Assembly: GCA_030600745.1 (NCBI GenBank)
Contig: JAUVLL010000027.1
Location: 1 to 15,441, forward strand
DNA: 15,441 nucleotides
Reading direction: 5' to 3'
Source: Spirochaetaceae bacterium
Lineage (GTDB): Bacteria; Spirochaetota; Spirochaetia; B11-G9
Below the pieces are notes generated by a model that worked only from the letters and a program-made list of their open reading frames with translations, was not told the DNA's origin and made no database searches. Positions 1-6,727 of this stretch are shown piece after piece. Made by a program: the position numbers and the translations under genes. Each line of letters begins with the position of its first letter. Positions within the stretch are counted from its first letter, which is position 1.

Positions 1-486
1 ACAGCTCAATATTTTTTTTGTTTTGGCATAGAGTTTTGGTTCGTTTTTTTTATACCATAAAAATTTTGGACCTACAGATTGGGTAGTAAGCCTTTGTCCA
101 CTTATTTTGAATACTTCCTTTTTCCCAAAAAGAGAGTCTAATAAATCAATTTCATTTCTGGAACGTGCATCAATCCCATACAGTATTGCCGGACGTAATG
201 GCTGGCCTGAGCTGCTAACCGGTACAAAAGCTGGGCCTAGCCCACTGCAGCCTACTGCAGCTATCTCCAGAGGATTAATTCCGATGTTTTCCAAAAGGAT
301 ATTACATATTCTGCAGAAATCTTCCCACCATACTTTAATAGCATCTTGTTCATATCTTACATTGTCAATAATATTCGTTTGATGTGAAAAAGTTGCAGAT
401 CTTTGAATGTTTCCCTCAAAGTCGGTAATTACACCCTTGGAATTTGTAGTACCGATATCAATACCTAATAGATATTTTTTTTGCAT
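1..486 (-). CDS. FGGY-family carbohydrate kinase, N-terminal part (truncated by window edge)
   Basis: Phosphorylates a sugar or ketose with ATP in the cytoplasm; FGGY-family fold (xylulokinase, glycerol kinase and relatives). Only the first 162 codons are in the window, running off the left edge with no stop. The N-terminus has the phosphate-1 motif GIDIGTTNSKG (residues 8-18), then an AVGCSGLGPAFVPV strand and YGIDARS (about 103-109), matching the W/Y-x-D-x-R region of the family. The ATG at 486 is preceded by an AGAGGT ribosome site. It is the fourth gene of the leftward operon, 28 bp after the MalG-like permease. With a polyol dehydrogenase upstream, a ketopentose such as xylulose is a plausible substrate, but the specificity-determining C-terminal half is not visible. 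Family assignment is secure; substrate is inference. Confidence 0.9.
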   Translation of the reverse strand, partial: MQKKYLLGIDIGTTNSKGVITDFEGNIQRSATFSHQTNIIDNVRYEQDAIKVWWEDFCRICNILLENIGINPLEIAAVGCSGLGPAFVPVSSSGQPLRPAILYGIDARSRNEIDLLDSLFGKKEVFKISGQRLTTQSVGPKFLWYKKNEPKLYAKTKKILSC

Positions 487-514
487 TCTTTTACCTCTTT
501 TTAAACATATAAAG

Positions 515-1327
515 CTATTCCTTCACTGCGCCCATTGTAAGACCCTGTACAAGGTACTTTTGATTAATCCATCCAAGAATCATTGGCGGAAGGATTGCAA
601 TCGTGGAAATCGCGGACATTTTGGCCCAAAAGAGTCCTTCCTGACTCATGTATCCTGCTAATAGAATAGGAAAAGTGGTCACCTTTGTATTGGTTAAATG
701 AAGCCCAAAGAAGAATTCGTTCCATATGAATATCAGGACTAAAAGAGTTGTTGCCGAAATACCATGTCGTGCTAAAGGTAAAATTATTCTGACAAAGGAA
801 GTTAGTTCAGACGCTCCATCTATCCTGGCAGCTTCAACCAATTCGAATGGGATATCCTTGAAAAAAGATCTCATCATCCACACTGTAATAGGTATGTGCA
901 TTGCTGAATAGATGAGAATCAACCCAAAGTATGTATCAAGTAGATGGATTTTGTTCATTATAATATAGATTGGAATTACTACACTTGCCGGTGGTAAAAT
1001 AATTGTAGAGATAAACCAGAAGAACAGATTGCTGCTTTGTTTTTTTGGAAAATATCTGACAATTGCATTCGATGCAGGAATACCCAGTAGAAGTGCAATA
1101 GTTGTAGAAAGTGTACTGATTATGATTGAATTCATAAGATGATGAAAGACTGGCCCCTGAAATATTATACGATAATGAGATAATGTAGGAGTAAAAAACA
1201 GTGAAGGATTGACAACGTCAACTTCAAGTTTGAAACTGGTAATGAAAAGCCAAAGAATTGGAAAAAAATATAACAATGCTAAAACTAGTGTTGTAAATGC
1301 AAGTATTCTGGGTACTGGTTTGTTCAT
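515..1327 (-). CDS. ABC sugar transporter permease, MalG type
   Basis: Inner-membrane permease subunit of a CUT1-type carbohydrate ABC importer. 270 aa, the usual length. Hydrophobic spans start at about residues 9-31 and recur at about 66-90, 103-122, 133-150, 190-206 and 236-254. The cytoplasmic EAA loop is intact (E165-A-A-R-I-D-G-A172 with P184), and this loop contacts the ATPase. The protein ends with the MalG-like QGLTMGAVKE. An in-frame upstream extension of 37 codons exists, but it lies inside the upstream permease gene. The ATG at 1327 is preferred because the previous gene stops only 2 bp before it and its last codons contain GGAG, indicating translational coupling. It works as a heterodimer with the MalF-like neighbour. 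Substrate is inferred from the operon to be a sugar or sugar alcohol. Confidence 0.93.
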   Translation of the reverse strand: MNKPVPRILAFTTLVLALLYFFPILWLFITSFKLEVDVVNPSLFFTPTLSHYRIIFQGPVFHHLMNSIIISTLSTTIALLLGIPASNAIVRYFPKKQSSNLFFWFISTIILPPASVVIPIYIIMNKIHLLDTYFGLILIYSAMHIPITVWMMRSFFKDIPFELVEAARIDGASELTSFVRIILPLARHGISATTLLVLIFIWNEFFFGLHLTNTKVTTFPILLAGYMSQEGLFWAKMSAISTIAILPPMILGWINQKYLVQGLTMGAVKE

Positions 1328-1329
1328 GT

Positions 1330-2199
1330 TTATGGCTCCGTGATGATATTTTTCATTTTTTTGAAGATGATCACTAAAACTGAAAGAGTTACAATAATCA
1401 TAATAACTGCCAGAGAAGAACCCTTGCCTATGTTCCATCCAAGAAAGGTAGTTCTGTATACATAGTAAGGTAAATTGGTTGTATTGTATCCTGGACCACC
1501 TTTTGTTGTTGTAAATACCAGACCAAAGGTTTTTATAATAAAAATCAAACCCAGCATAACGCTAATACCTATGTATTTTGCAAGATTAGGAAGAATAACA
1601 TATACTAGCCTGCGCCAGCTATTGGCTCCATCAATCATTGCTGCCTCTATTTGTGAACTGGGTATCGATTGCAAACCTGCCATAAGTACTAATAAAAAAA
1701 ACGGCATCCACTTCCAAACTACCAGTCCTCCAATGACGGTTAATGGGTAATGACTTAATAATTCAGGTGTTTTGGTATGGAAAAAGCTGCAAATATGCTT
1801 AATCAAGCCAAATGAGGGTTCCAGCATAACATTCTTCCAGAAAACACCAATTACAGAATCCATAACAAAAAAAGGAGCAATAAATAGTGTTCGTGCAATT
1901 CCAACTCCTGGGAACGGTCTGTACATCAGTAAAGCTAAGAAGAAACCTAAAATCAAGCACAAAGTCAGTGAAAATACTGTCAGTAAAAAAGTATTCTGCA
2001 GAACCAACCAAAACTCACTGCTGCCTAATAGTTGGGTATAGTTATGGAATCCAACAAATTTTCTTGAGAGATCCGGTCTTACAATAATCCAGCGAAAAAA
2101 ACTCAAAATCAATGTAAAAATAACAGGAATTTGTGTGACAAGAGCTACCAGAATAATAGCTGGAAATGCAATAAAAGTTGGTTTTTTTGTGACAGACAT
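1330..2199 (-). CDS. ABC sugar transporter permease, MalF type
   Basis: First permease subunit of the same CUT1-type importer, 289 aa in the inner membrane. An N-terminal membrane span covers about residues 8-34. The EAA loop E185-A-A-M-I-D-G-A192 with P204 is intact. The TTKGGPGYNTTN segment (231-242) followed by YYVYRTTF is typical of UgpA/MalF-like permeases of this size class, which lack the large periplasmic domain of E. coli MalF. The ATG at 2199 has a strong site, AAGGAGG, 7 nt upstream. It follows the dehydrogenase by 56 bp and is translationally coupled to the MalG-like gene. The order dehydrogenase-permease-permease-kinase, with no solute-binding protein gene in front, is less common than the usual SBP-first layout. 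The binding protein and the shared ATPase must be encoded outside this window. Confidence 0.94.
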   Translation of the reverse strand: MSVTKKPTFIAFPAIILVALVTQIPVIFTLILSFFRWIIVRPDLSRKFVGFHNYTQLLGSSEFWLVLQNTFLLTVFSLTLCLILGFFLALLMYRPFPGVGIARTLFIAPFFVMDSVIGVFWKNVMLEPSFGLIKHICSFFHTKTPELLSHYPLTVIGGLVVWKWMPFFLLVLMAGLQSIPSSQIEAAMIDGANSWRRLVYVILPNLAKYIGISVMLGLIFIIKTFGLVFTTTKGGPGYNTTNLPYYVYRTTFLGWNIGKGSSLAVIMIIVTLSVLVIIFKKMKNIITEP

Positions 2200-2255
2200 T
2201 TACTATTCCTCCTTGAAAAATCTGTGCAAAATATAAAGAAGATTTTATGAACCAA

Positions 2256-3959
2256 TTATAATTTGTCGATATCAATAAATCCTTCATCTATCAATAGTTC
2301 AGCAGTCCATAATGCAGATATCGCAACTACACTGGTACAGCGATCATCATGAGCACCAGCTGCTTCAAAATCATTTCGTACAGTCTTTGTCAGGAGTATG
2401 TATGCTCTGTCGAAGATCGTTTCTTGAATATTTTTACAAATGATGGATCCATACGTATCAATAAATCGATCTCTGAGGTTTTGAGTCATATTGAAAGATT
2501 TATACTGTTCCTCTTTGTCACCATTAAAGTATTCAAGTCGTCTGCCTGCAAAATTACCCATCCATAAAATACCTGCAGCATAACCACCGCAAATCCCATC
2601 TCCAGCCAGACCTACTCCACCGGCAAAAGCACTTACTGAACGAAAAAGATTTTCATCTTTTTGTTTACTTATGTCAAACATGGAAGCAAGAGCACATTGT
2701 GCACAACCATGAAATTTCTTTTCATTATCAAAGCCTCCGGTATATGCTTTTTTGTAGAGGGTTATTAGCCTTATATCCTCCTGCAAAGCCGGATTCTCCT
2801 GAAGATGTGTATAATGACGTTTTACCATTGATACAAGTTCAGGATCTTTCTGTAATCCAGCTATTTTTGTGAGTGTAGCTGAAATACCATCAAGATGAAG
2901 TTTAGTCTGCAATTCAGTTGTTGAATTATCTTCCGGACAGTTAAAATATAATGCACGGGCAATGACTTTGGTAAGATAGTATGGATATAATCCGTGTTTC
3001 TTTGATAGTAAAGCCGGACCAACAAGTCTGTCATTCTGCGAAAGTTTTCGGAATGGATCCTTGCCCAACCGCACCAGTTTGTCTTCGAGTAAGGGATTTG
3101 TTAGATTGGCAATAACCAGCTGGTTCCATTTCTCCATTTCCTGCTTGCTAAATCCATACTCTGCAATCAATGCCTGTGCAGACTCATTCAGTGCTCCAAG
3201 AATTTCCTCTTTAACAACTGTATTGTCAGCAGCTTCGGTTACTGTAGTGCAGCCTTGCATAAGGCCTGTGTATGCATATACCGCATGGGCCATGTTGTAA
3301 GTATAAAATTTACGAGTTTCTTCGGCTTCAAAATTGTTGATAGGTTTTAAAATTGGTATTTCAGGAACACCTTTCTTAAATGAAGACCTGTTTACCGGCA
3401 TGTATGGGAATCCATTTGTAGTGACAGCTAATTCCCCATAGGAAAGAAAGTGGCTGGGAGTGGGTACGGCAATTCGCATAATAACGGTTTCAACTATCCC
3501 AATATATTGATCGAAATATACCTTGCCTCTATCACTTAACTTATTTCTCAGAAGGGAGCCAAATTTTTCATTTGCACCGCGTGCATTTGTGCATAATAGT
3601 ATATCTAAAGATTCTTCGTTCAAGGCACGTACTTCAATTCCTTTAACCAGTGAAGTTGTAAGTTGATCGAAAGCTGCCGGAAAAACTGCAACAACAATAT
3701 AAGATACTTCGGTAACGAGTTTGTTTATCTGTACTATTTCAGAAATGTGGTGTGCCGTATAATCTGAAATTTCTGATATAACAGGATCTTTGCCTGGTTC
3801 TGCATTGATGAGTGAATATGAAGATTGAGATCTCAGTTTTTCAATGAGTTTCTGATCGTTGTCAACAAAAATTAATTGAAATGAGCCTTTATAGAATGCT
3901 TCAGCTACAAATCCTCTGCCTATTTTCCCAGCACCCCAAATTAGTACATCTTTCTTCAA
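2256..3959 (-). CDS. Mannitol-type polyol (phosphate) dehydrogenase fused to a C_GCAxxG_C_C cysteine domain
   Basis: 567 aa, numbered from a TTG start at 3959. Residues 1 to about 385 are a long-chain NAD(P)-dependent mannitol dehydrogenase / mannitol-1-phosphate 5-dehydrogenase: nucleotide motif WGAGKIGRGF (G9-A-G11-K-I-G14), and the family's catalytic K-x4-N-x2-H triad as K217, N222 and H225. Such enzymes oxidise sugar alcohols or their phosphates to ketoses. Residues from about 400 to the end match the C_GCAxxG_C_C family: HGCAQC (C419, C422), AFAGGVGLAGDGICGG (C457), a later C508 and a final C541, spaced as in that redox-type domain. Mannitol dehydrogenases are normally 380-500 aa, so the tail is an extra domain. 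An in-frame TTG at 3971 would add four residues, but that stretch is itself the GGAGGG ribosome site, so 3959 is preferred. First gene of the leftward operon. Confidence 0.88.
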   Translation of the reverse strand: MKKDVLIWGAGKIGRGFVAEAFYKGSFQLIFVDNDQKLIEKLRSQSSYSLINAEPGKDPVISEISDYTAHHISEIVQINKLVTEVSYIVVAVFPAAFDQLTTSLVKGIEVRALNEESLDILLCTNARGANEKFGSLLRNKLSDRGKVYFDQYIGIVETVIMRIAVPTPSHFLSYGELAVTTNGFPYMPVNRSSFKKGVPEIPILKPINNFEAEETRKFYTYNMAHAVYAYTGLMQGCTTVTEAADNTVVKEEILGALNESAQALIAEYGFSKQEMEKWNQLVIANLTNPLLEDKLVRLGKDPFRKLSQNDRLVGPALLSKKHGLYPYYLTKVIARALYFNCPEDNSTTELQTKLHLDGISATLTKIAGLQKDPELVSMVKRHYTHLQENPALQEDIRLITLYKKAYTGGFDNEKKFHGCAQCALASMFDISKQKDENLFRSVSAFAGGVGLAGDGICGGYAAGILWMGNFAGRRLEYFNGDKEEQYKSFNMTQNLRDRFIDTYGSIICKNIQETIFDRAYILLTKTVRNDFEAAGAHDDRCTSVVAISALWTAELLIDEGFIDIDKL

Positions 3960-4005
3960 TTGTCCCTCCAAATAAATATCACATATAGTAAAAATAACTG
4001 ATGTT

Positions 4006-4033
4006 ATTATATCAATTGAATTGACTTTGTCAA
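4006..4033 (-). promoter_or_regulatory. Sigma-70 promoter of the dehydrogenase-permease-kinase operon
   Basis: Read leftward, a perfect -35 TTGACA (4033-4028) and a perfect -10 TATAAT (4011-4006) are separated by 16 bp. Transcription would begin near 3999, about 40 nt before the TTG start. The -35 box is one arm of a palindrome shared with the opposite promoter, so a repressor bound there would block both. Confidence 0.75.
4012..4033. promoter_or_regulatory. Candidate operator of the SorC-family regulator (palindromes over both -35 boxes)
   Basis: TTGAC-TTT-GTCAA at 4021-4033 is a perfect inverted repeat whose two arms are the -35 regions of the divergent promoters. Immediately to its left is an 8-bp palindrome, TCAATTGA (4012-4019), between the -35 and -10 of the leftward promoter. 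SorC/DeoR-type regulators bind such inverted repeats as tetramers and usually control their own gene and the adjacent operon. Assignment to this regulator is inference from position. Confidence 0.5.
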
Positions 4034-4049
4034 GCCTTCATATTATAAT
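4021..4049 (+). promoter_or_regulatory. Sigma-70 promoter of the SorC-family regulator gene
   Basis: Read rightward, TTGACT (4021-4026) and a perfect TATAAT (4044-4049) are separated by 17 bp. The expected start is near 4056, giving a leader of about 14 nt that contains the GAGGGG ribosome site (4061-4066) before the ATG at 4070. It is back to back with the operon promoter. Confidence 0.75.
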
Positions 4050-4069
4050 TAAAAAATTGTGAGGGGCTT

Positions 4070-5047
4070 ATGACGAGAAACAATAATCGTTTGGATGTAT
4101 TCGATGATACTTTTTTAACATATGTTGCAGAATTGTATTATACAAAAGAGTTATCACAAACTGATATCTCTGAAAGGATGGGAGTTTCTAAAATGACTGT
4201 ATCACGCTCTCTTAAGCGTGCTGCTGAGAAAGGTATCGTACGCTTTTCAATTCGAAGTCCGATAACAATAAACAGTAAATTAAGTAGTAAACTTGAGTCA
4301 TTGTTTCCTAATATTTCCATAACTGTGATTAATGAATCTGTCCCTCAAAAGCGACCATTAGATAGTAATATTGGTATTGCTTATGCCCTGAAATTTGGAT
4401 TAGGCGAGTATCATGGGAAAACAATAGGAGTGGGAATTGGTTCTACTGTAGCTTCCTTTGTTCACAATCTTATTCCTAATTTCAATTCTAATACTACAGT
4501 CACACAGCTTTTGGGAGGACTGCCTGAAGCGGGTTTTACTAATCCCTTTACCATTCTTAATGAATTGGTGACTAAGCTTCATGCAAAAGGAGTTTATTTT
4601 ACCAGCCATGTACTTGTTGAATCAAAGGAAGTCCGGGACACATTGCTGGAAAGTAAAACAAATCCTGATTATGCAGTTGCTCACTGGTCGCAGTTGGATA
4701 CTGCAATATTCGGAATTGGTCGTATTGAACGTGGGAATTCTGATGCAGTTCTGTTGAATCCTAGTATAGTTCGTCAGGAAGAATCAGAGGAACTCTTAAA
4801 TTCTTCTGCTGTAGCTGATATTCTTGGTCATTGTTTCGATAATAATGGAAAATTTGTTGATAATCGTCTCGAAGAACGCTTGGCTAGCATTCCTATAAAT
4901 GTACTTCGGAAAGTAAAACACAGGGTGGCGCTTGCAGGGAGTTCTGAAAAAGCAAAAGCTATCTTTGCAATACTCAGATCAGGACTAGTAACGGAACTCT
5001 TTACAGATCAAAGCGCGGCTACTGCTATGCTTAATCTTGTAGAATAG
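4070..5047 (+). CDS. SorC-family sugar-binding transcriptional regulator
   Basis: 325 aa, typical for SorC/DeoR (Bacillus type) regulators. An N-terminal helix-turn-helix spans about residues 28-50: ELSQTDISERMGVSKMTVSR, in which two helices flank the GVSKMTVSR recognition segment. The rest is the sugar-phosphate-isomerase-like effector domain, with GVGIGSTVASFV (120-131), LLGGLPEAG (147-155), AIFGIGRIE (212-220) and VALAGSSEKAKAIFAILRSGLV near the end. These regulators sense a phosphorylated sugar intermediate and release DNA. The gene is divergent from the dehydrogenase operon with overlapping promoter elements, so control of that operon and autoregulation are likely. The ATG at 4070 is supported by GAGGGG just upstream. 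Family is secure; effector unknown. Confidence 0.94.
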   Translation: MTRNNNRLDVFDDTFLTYVAELYYTKELSQTDISERMGVSKMTVSRSLKRAAEKGIVRFSIRSPITINSKLSSKLESLFPNISITVINESVPQKRPLDSNIGIAYALKFGLGEYHGKTIGVGIGSTVASFVHNLIPNFNSNTTVTQLLGGLPEAGFTNPFTILNELVTKLHAKGVYFTSHVLVESKEVRDTLLESKTNPDYAVAHWSQLDTAIFGIGRIERGNSDAVLLNPSIVRQEESEELLNSSAVADILGHCFDNNGKFVDNRLEERLASIPINVLRKVKHRVALAGSSEKAKAIFAILRSGLVTELFTDQSAATAMLNLVE

Positions 5048-5165
5048 GTACACGTGATCCCTTATTCAGAAAGAATAGTCCTATTAGAAGAACGTATCAG
5101 ACAATAATTTCACCTCAACTCTTAACCTCTATGATGTTGGAAAAGTCAACCGGAATTCACAGTCT

Positions 5166-5423
5166 TTAAATGGCTTTTCCCTCCTTTTTAAGTTTTTCTA
5201 TTCTATAAGATTTGCCTTCAAGGCTAAAATCCTTCCCAATATTCCCGGAGAAAAAAAGCTAATGTACACTCATATTGATCTTCCTTAAACGGCTCTGGAT
5301 GATTTCAAAGAAAAGGGAAAGACCAATGATCAGTTCCTTTAACTTTCGAGCCTCTATTTGTGTTTTATTGTGATGTTAACCCTGGTATTTGCCTTGTGGT
5401 TCTACTCTGCAGATAAGCTTAAA
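5166..5423 (-). pseudogene. Possible degenerate coding remnant, unrecognised
   Basis: The 534 bp between the SorC regulator and the HTH-Fic pair (5048-5581) hold no intact gene. Within it, the leftward frame of 5166-5423 reads about 86 codons with protein-like composition, broken only by TAA and TAG codons near 5379 and 5260. It includes LIIGLSLFFEIIQSRLRKI and ends SYRIEKLKKEGKAI before TAA. The opposite strand, in the same codon register, also reads protein-like from an ATG at 5262 to a double TAA at 5430, with a membrane-span-like LCFIVMLTLVFALWFYS and two internal TAA codons. Each strand's stop codons are leucine codons on the other, so sense cannot be assigned by eye. I do not recognise either product. 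It may be a decayed gene or chance. Confidence 0.25.
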
Positions 5424-5581
5424 CGGTCATAATAAATAGTAATACAACATTAATATTGTTAGATAGTCATTTCCATACAATATATGTGCTGTATCTACAT
5501 GACTGAAATACATAATAAATGTTGTAATAGCCATTATTGAGCAGTATATTCATCTATCTGAACTTAGGGGGGATAAAATTA

Positions 5582-6043
5582 ATGAACAAAAAGAAACTGA
5601 TTAGAGAGCAACTTGATGCTTCACTACAACGTTTTAGCCCTCTCCTTGATATTACAGCGCCTTCAAAAGGTTGGATTCGGGCAATTCGTGATGCACTTGG
5701 GATGACTGCCAGACAATTATCCAATCGCCTTAGTGCCTCTCAGCAATCAGTGGCGCGTATCGAGAAAGAAGAGATAGCAGGATCAGTGACCATTAAAACC
5801 ATGCGACGGATTGCAGATAGTCTTGATTGCGTATTTGTCTACGGGTTTGTGCCACGTACAAGTCTGGAAGATACTATTGGTCATCAGGCAACACAAGTTG
5901 CAACCAGACAATTCTCAAAAGCTTCTCAGACCATGAGCTTGGAGAATCAGGTACTCAACAGGGAAGAGAACCAGAGAGTCGTTTCAGACCTGGTTAATGA
6001 ACTCATACGCACACTTCCATCAAATTTGTGGGATAAACAATGA
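5582..6043 (+). CDS. Mobile mystery protein A-like HTH protein, partner of a Fic protein
   Basis: 153 aa. Matches the mobile mystery protein A pattern: a KGWIRAIRDALGMTARQLSN segment (29-48), then a Cro/XRE-type helix-turn-helix (about 33-86; SASQQSVARIEKEE turn, GSVTIKTMRRIAD helix) and the conserved VYGFVPRTSLED after it. The family is always reported next to a Fic protein (mobile mystery protein B), often on plasmids or mobile DNA. It probably acts as DNA-binding autoregulator and antitoxin-like partner. The C-terminal helix contains T117-M-S-L-E121-N122, which fits the [S/T]xxxE[G/N] Fic-inhibitory motif. The ATG at 5582 is chosen because AGGGGGG lies just upstream; a TTG 45 bp earlier has no ribosome site. 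Its stop overlaps the Fic start (ATGA). Confidence 0.85.
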   Translation: MNKKKLIREQLDASLQRFSPLLDITAPSKGWIRAIRDALGMTARQLSNRLSASQQSVARIEKEEIAGSVTIKTMRRIADSLDCVFVYGFVPRTSLEDTIGHQATQVATRQFSKASQTMSLENQVLNREENQRVVSDLVNELIRTLPSNLWDKQ

Positions 6044-6627
6044 TGGACTTTAGATATCCGGAGGGAGCTACCCCCATTGATCCAAATGAGGCAAATGGCC
6101 TGCTCCTTACACATATAACGACCCAGGCTGAACTGAATCGATGGGAACAAGATAATATACTTGAGGCTCTGGCCTGGATTGACAAAACTAAACCTGAGAA
6201 TATTCTTAATGATAAGTTTATCAGGCAGCTGCACAAGAGAATGTTTGGGAATGTCTGGAGATGGGCGGGACAATTTAGGCAGACGAATAAAAACATTTGG
6301 GTACCCTGGTATCAGGTTCCTGTGGATCTTCAAAACATGTACGATGATGTGCCTGTATGGATGCAGGCACAAAATGAATCTCCAGAGGAGATTGCTGTTC
6401 GATTTCATCATCGGCTGGTGTGGATTCATCCCTTTCCTAATGGTAACGGGCGTCATGCACGTCTCATGACAGATATTTTCGTTGAGAATGTCCTACATGG
6501 ATCATCCTTCACATGGGGGAACCGTGATTTGTCAAATCCAGGTGAGAATAGAAGCAGATACATCAATGCTCTCCATGAGGCGGACAATGGGAACTATATG
6601 CCCCTCTTTGAGTTTGCAAAATCGTAG
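6040..6627 (+). CDS. Fic-domain protein, mobile mystery protein B-like (putative AMP transferase)
   Basis: 195 aa. The Fic catalytic loop HPFPNGNGRHAR (130-141) matches the canonical HPFx[D/N]GNGRxxR, with catalytic H130 and the nucleotide-phosphate-binding GNGR intact, so the enzyme should be active in transferring AMP (or another nucleotide moiety) to a protein hydroxyl. RMFGNVWRWAGQFRQTNKNI (67-86) and the VPVDLQNM segment form the Fic-core flap region. FTWG and RSRYINALHEADNGNYMPLFEF at the C-terminus are typical of the mobile mystery B subgroup. No obvious intramolecular inhibitory [S/T]xxxE[G/N] helix stands at either end, consistent with inhibition in trans. It overlaps the upstream HTH gene by 4 bp, so the two are translated together. 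Target protein unknown. Confidence 0.9.
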   Translation: MMDFRYPEGATPIDPNEANGLLLTHITTQAELNRWEQDNILEALAWIDKTKPENILNDKFIRQLHKRMFGNVWRWAGQFRQTNKNIWVPWYQVPVDLQNMYDDVPVWMQAQNESPEEIAVRFHHRLVWIHPFPNGNGRHARLMTDIFVENVLHGSSFTWGNRDLSNPGENRSRYINALHEADNGNYMPLFEFAKS

Positions 6628-6727
6628 AGATCTTACTGGTTTGTACAGAACTTTCCGAAAATAGTCAGTATTCCTGGAGTATGATATGATTAAGAATAAA
6701 ATTAGTGTGAAGAAGGTGGAAAGAGCA

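Noticed and set aside
515..1438. A longer MalG-type permease starting at 1438 (307 aa)
   Set aside because: The extra 37 codons are the out-of-frame end of the upstream permease gene and have no membrane-protein character; the ATG at 1327 fits coupling and family length.
2042..2287. Leftward frame of 81 codons between dehydrogenase and permease
   Set aside because: Overlaps the end of the dehydrogenase and the start of the MalF-like gene in another frame; composition is that of an out-of-frame reading.
5048..5581. Insertion sequence or att site bordering the HTH-Fic pair
   Set aside because: No transposase or integrase and no flanking direct repeats could be found on either side of 5582-6627, so mobility is only suggested by the family name.
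5947..6456. Leftward open frame of 169 codons across the HTH-Fic genes
   Set aside because: Antisense shadow of the Fic gene, whose catalytic motif is intact on the other strand.
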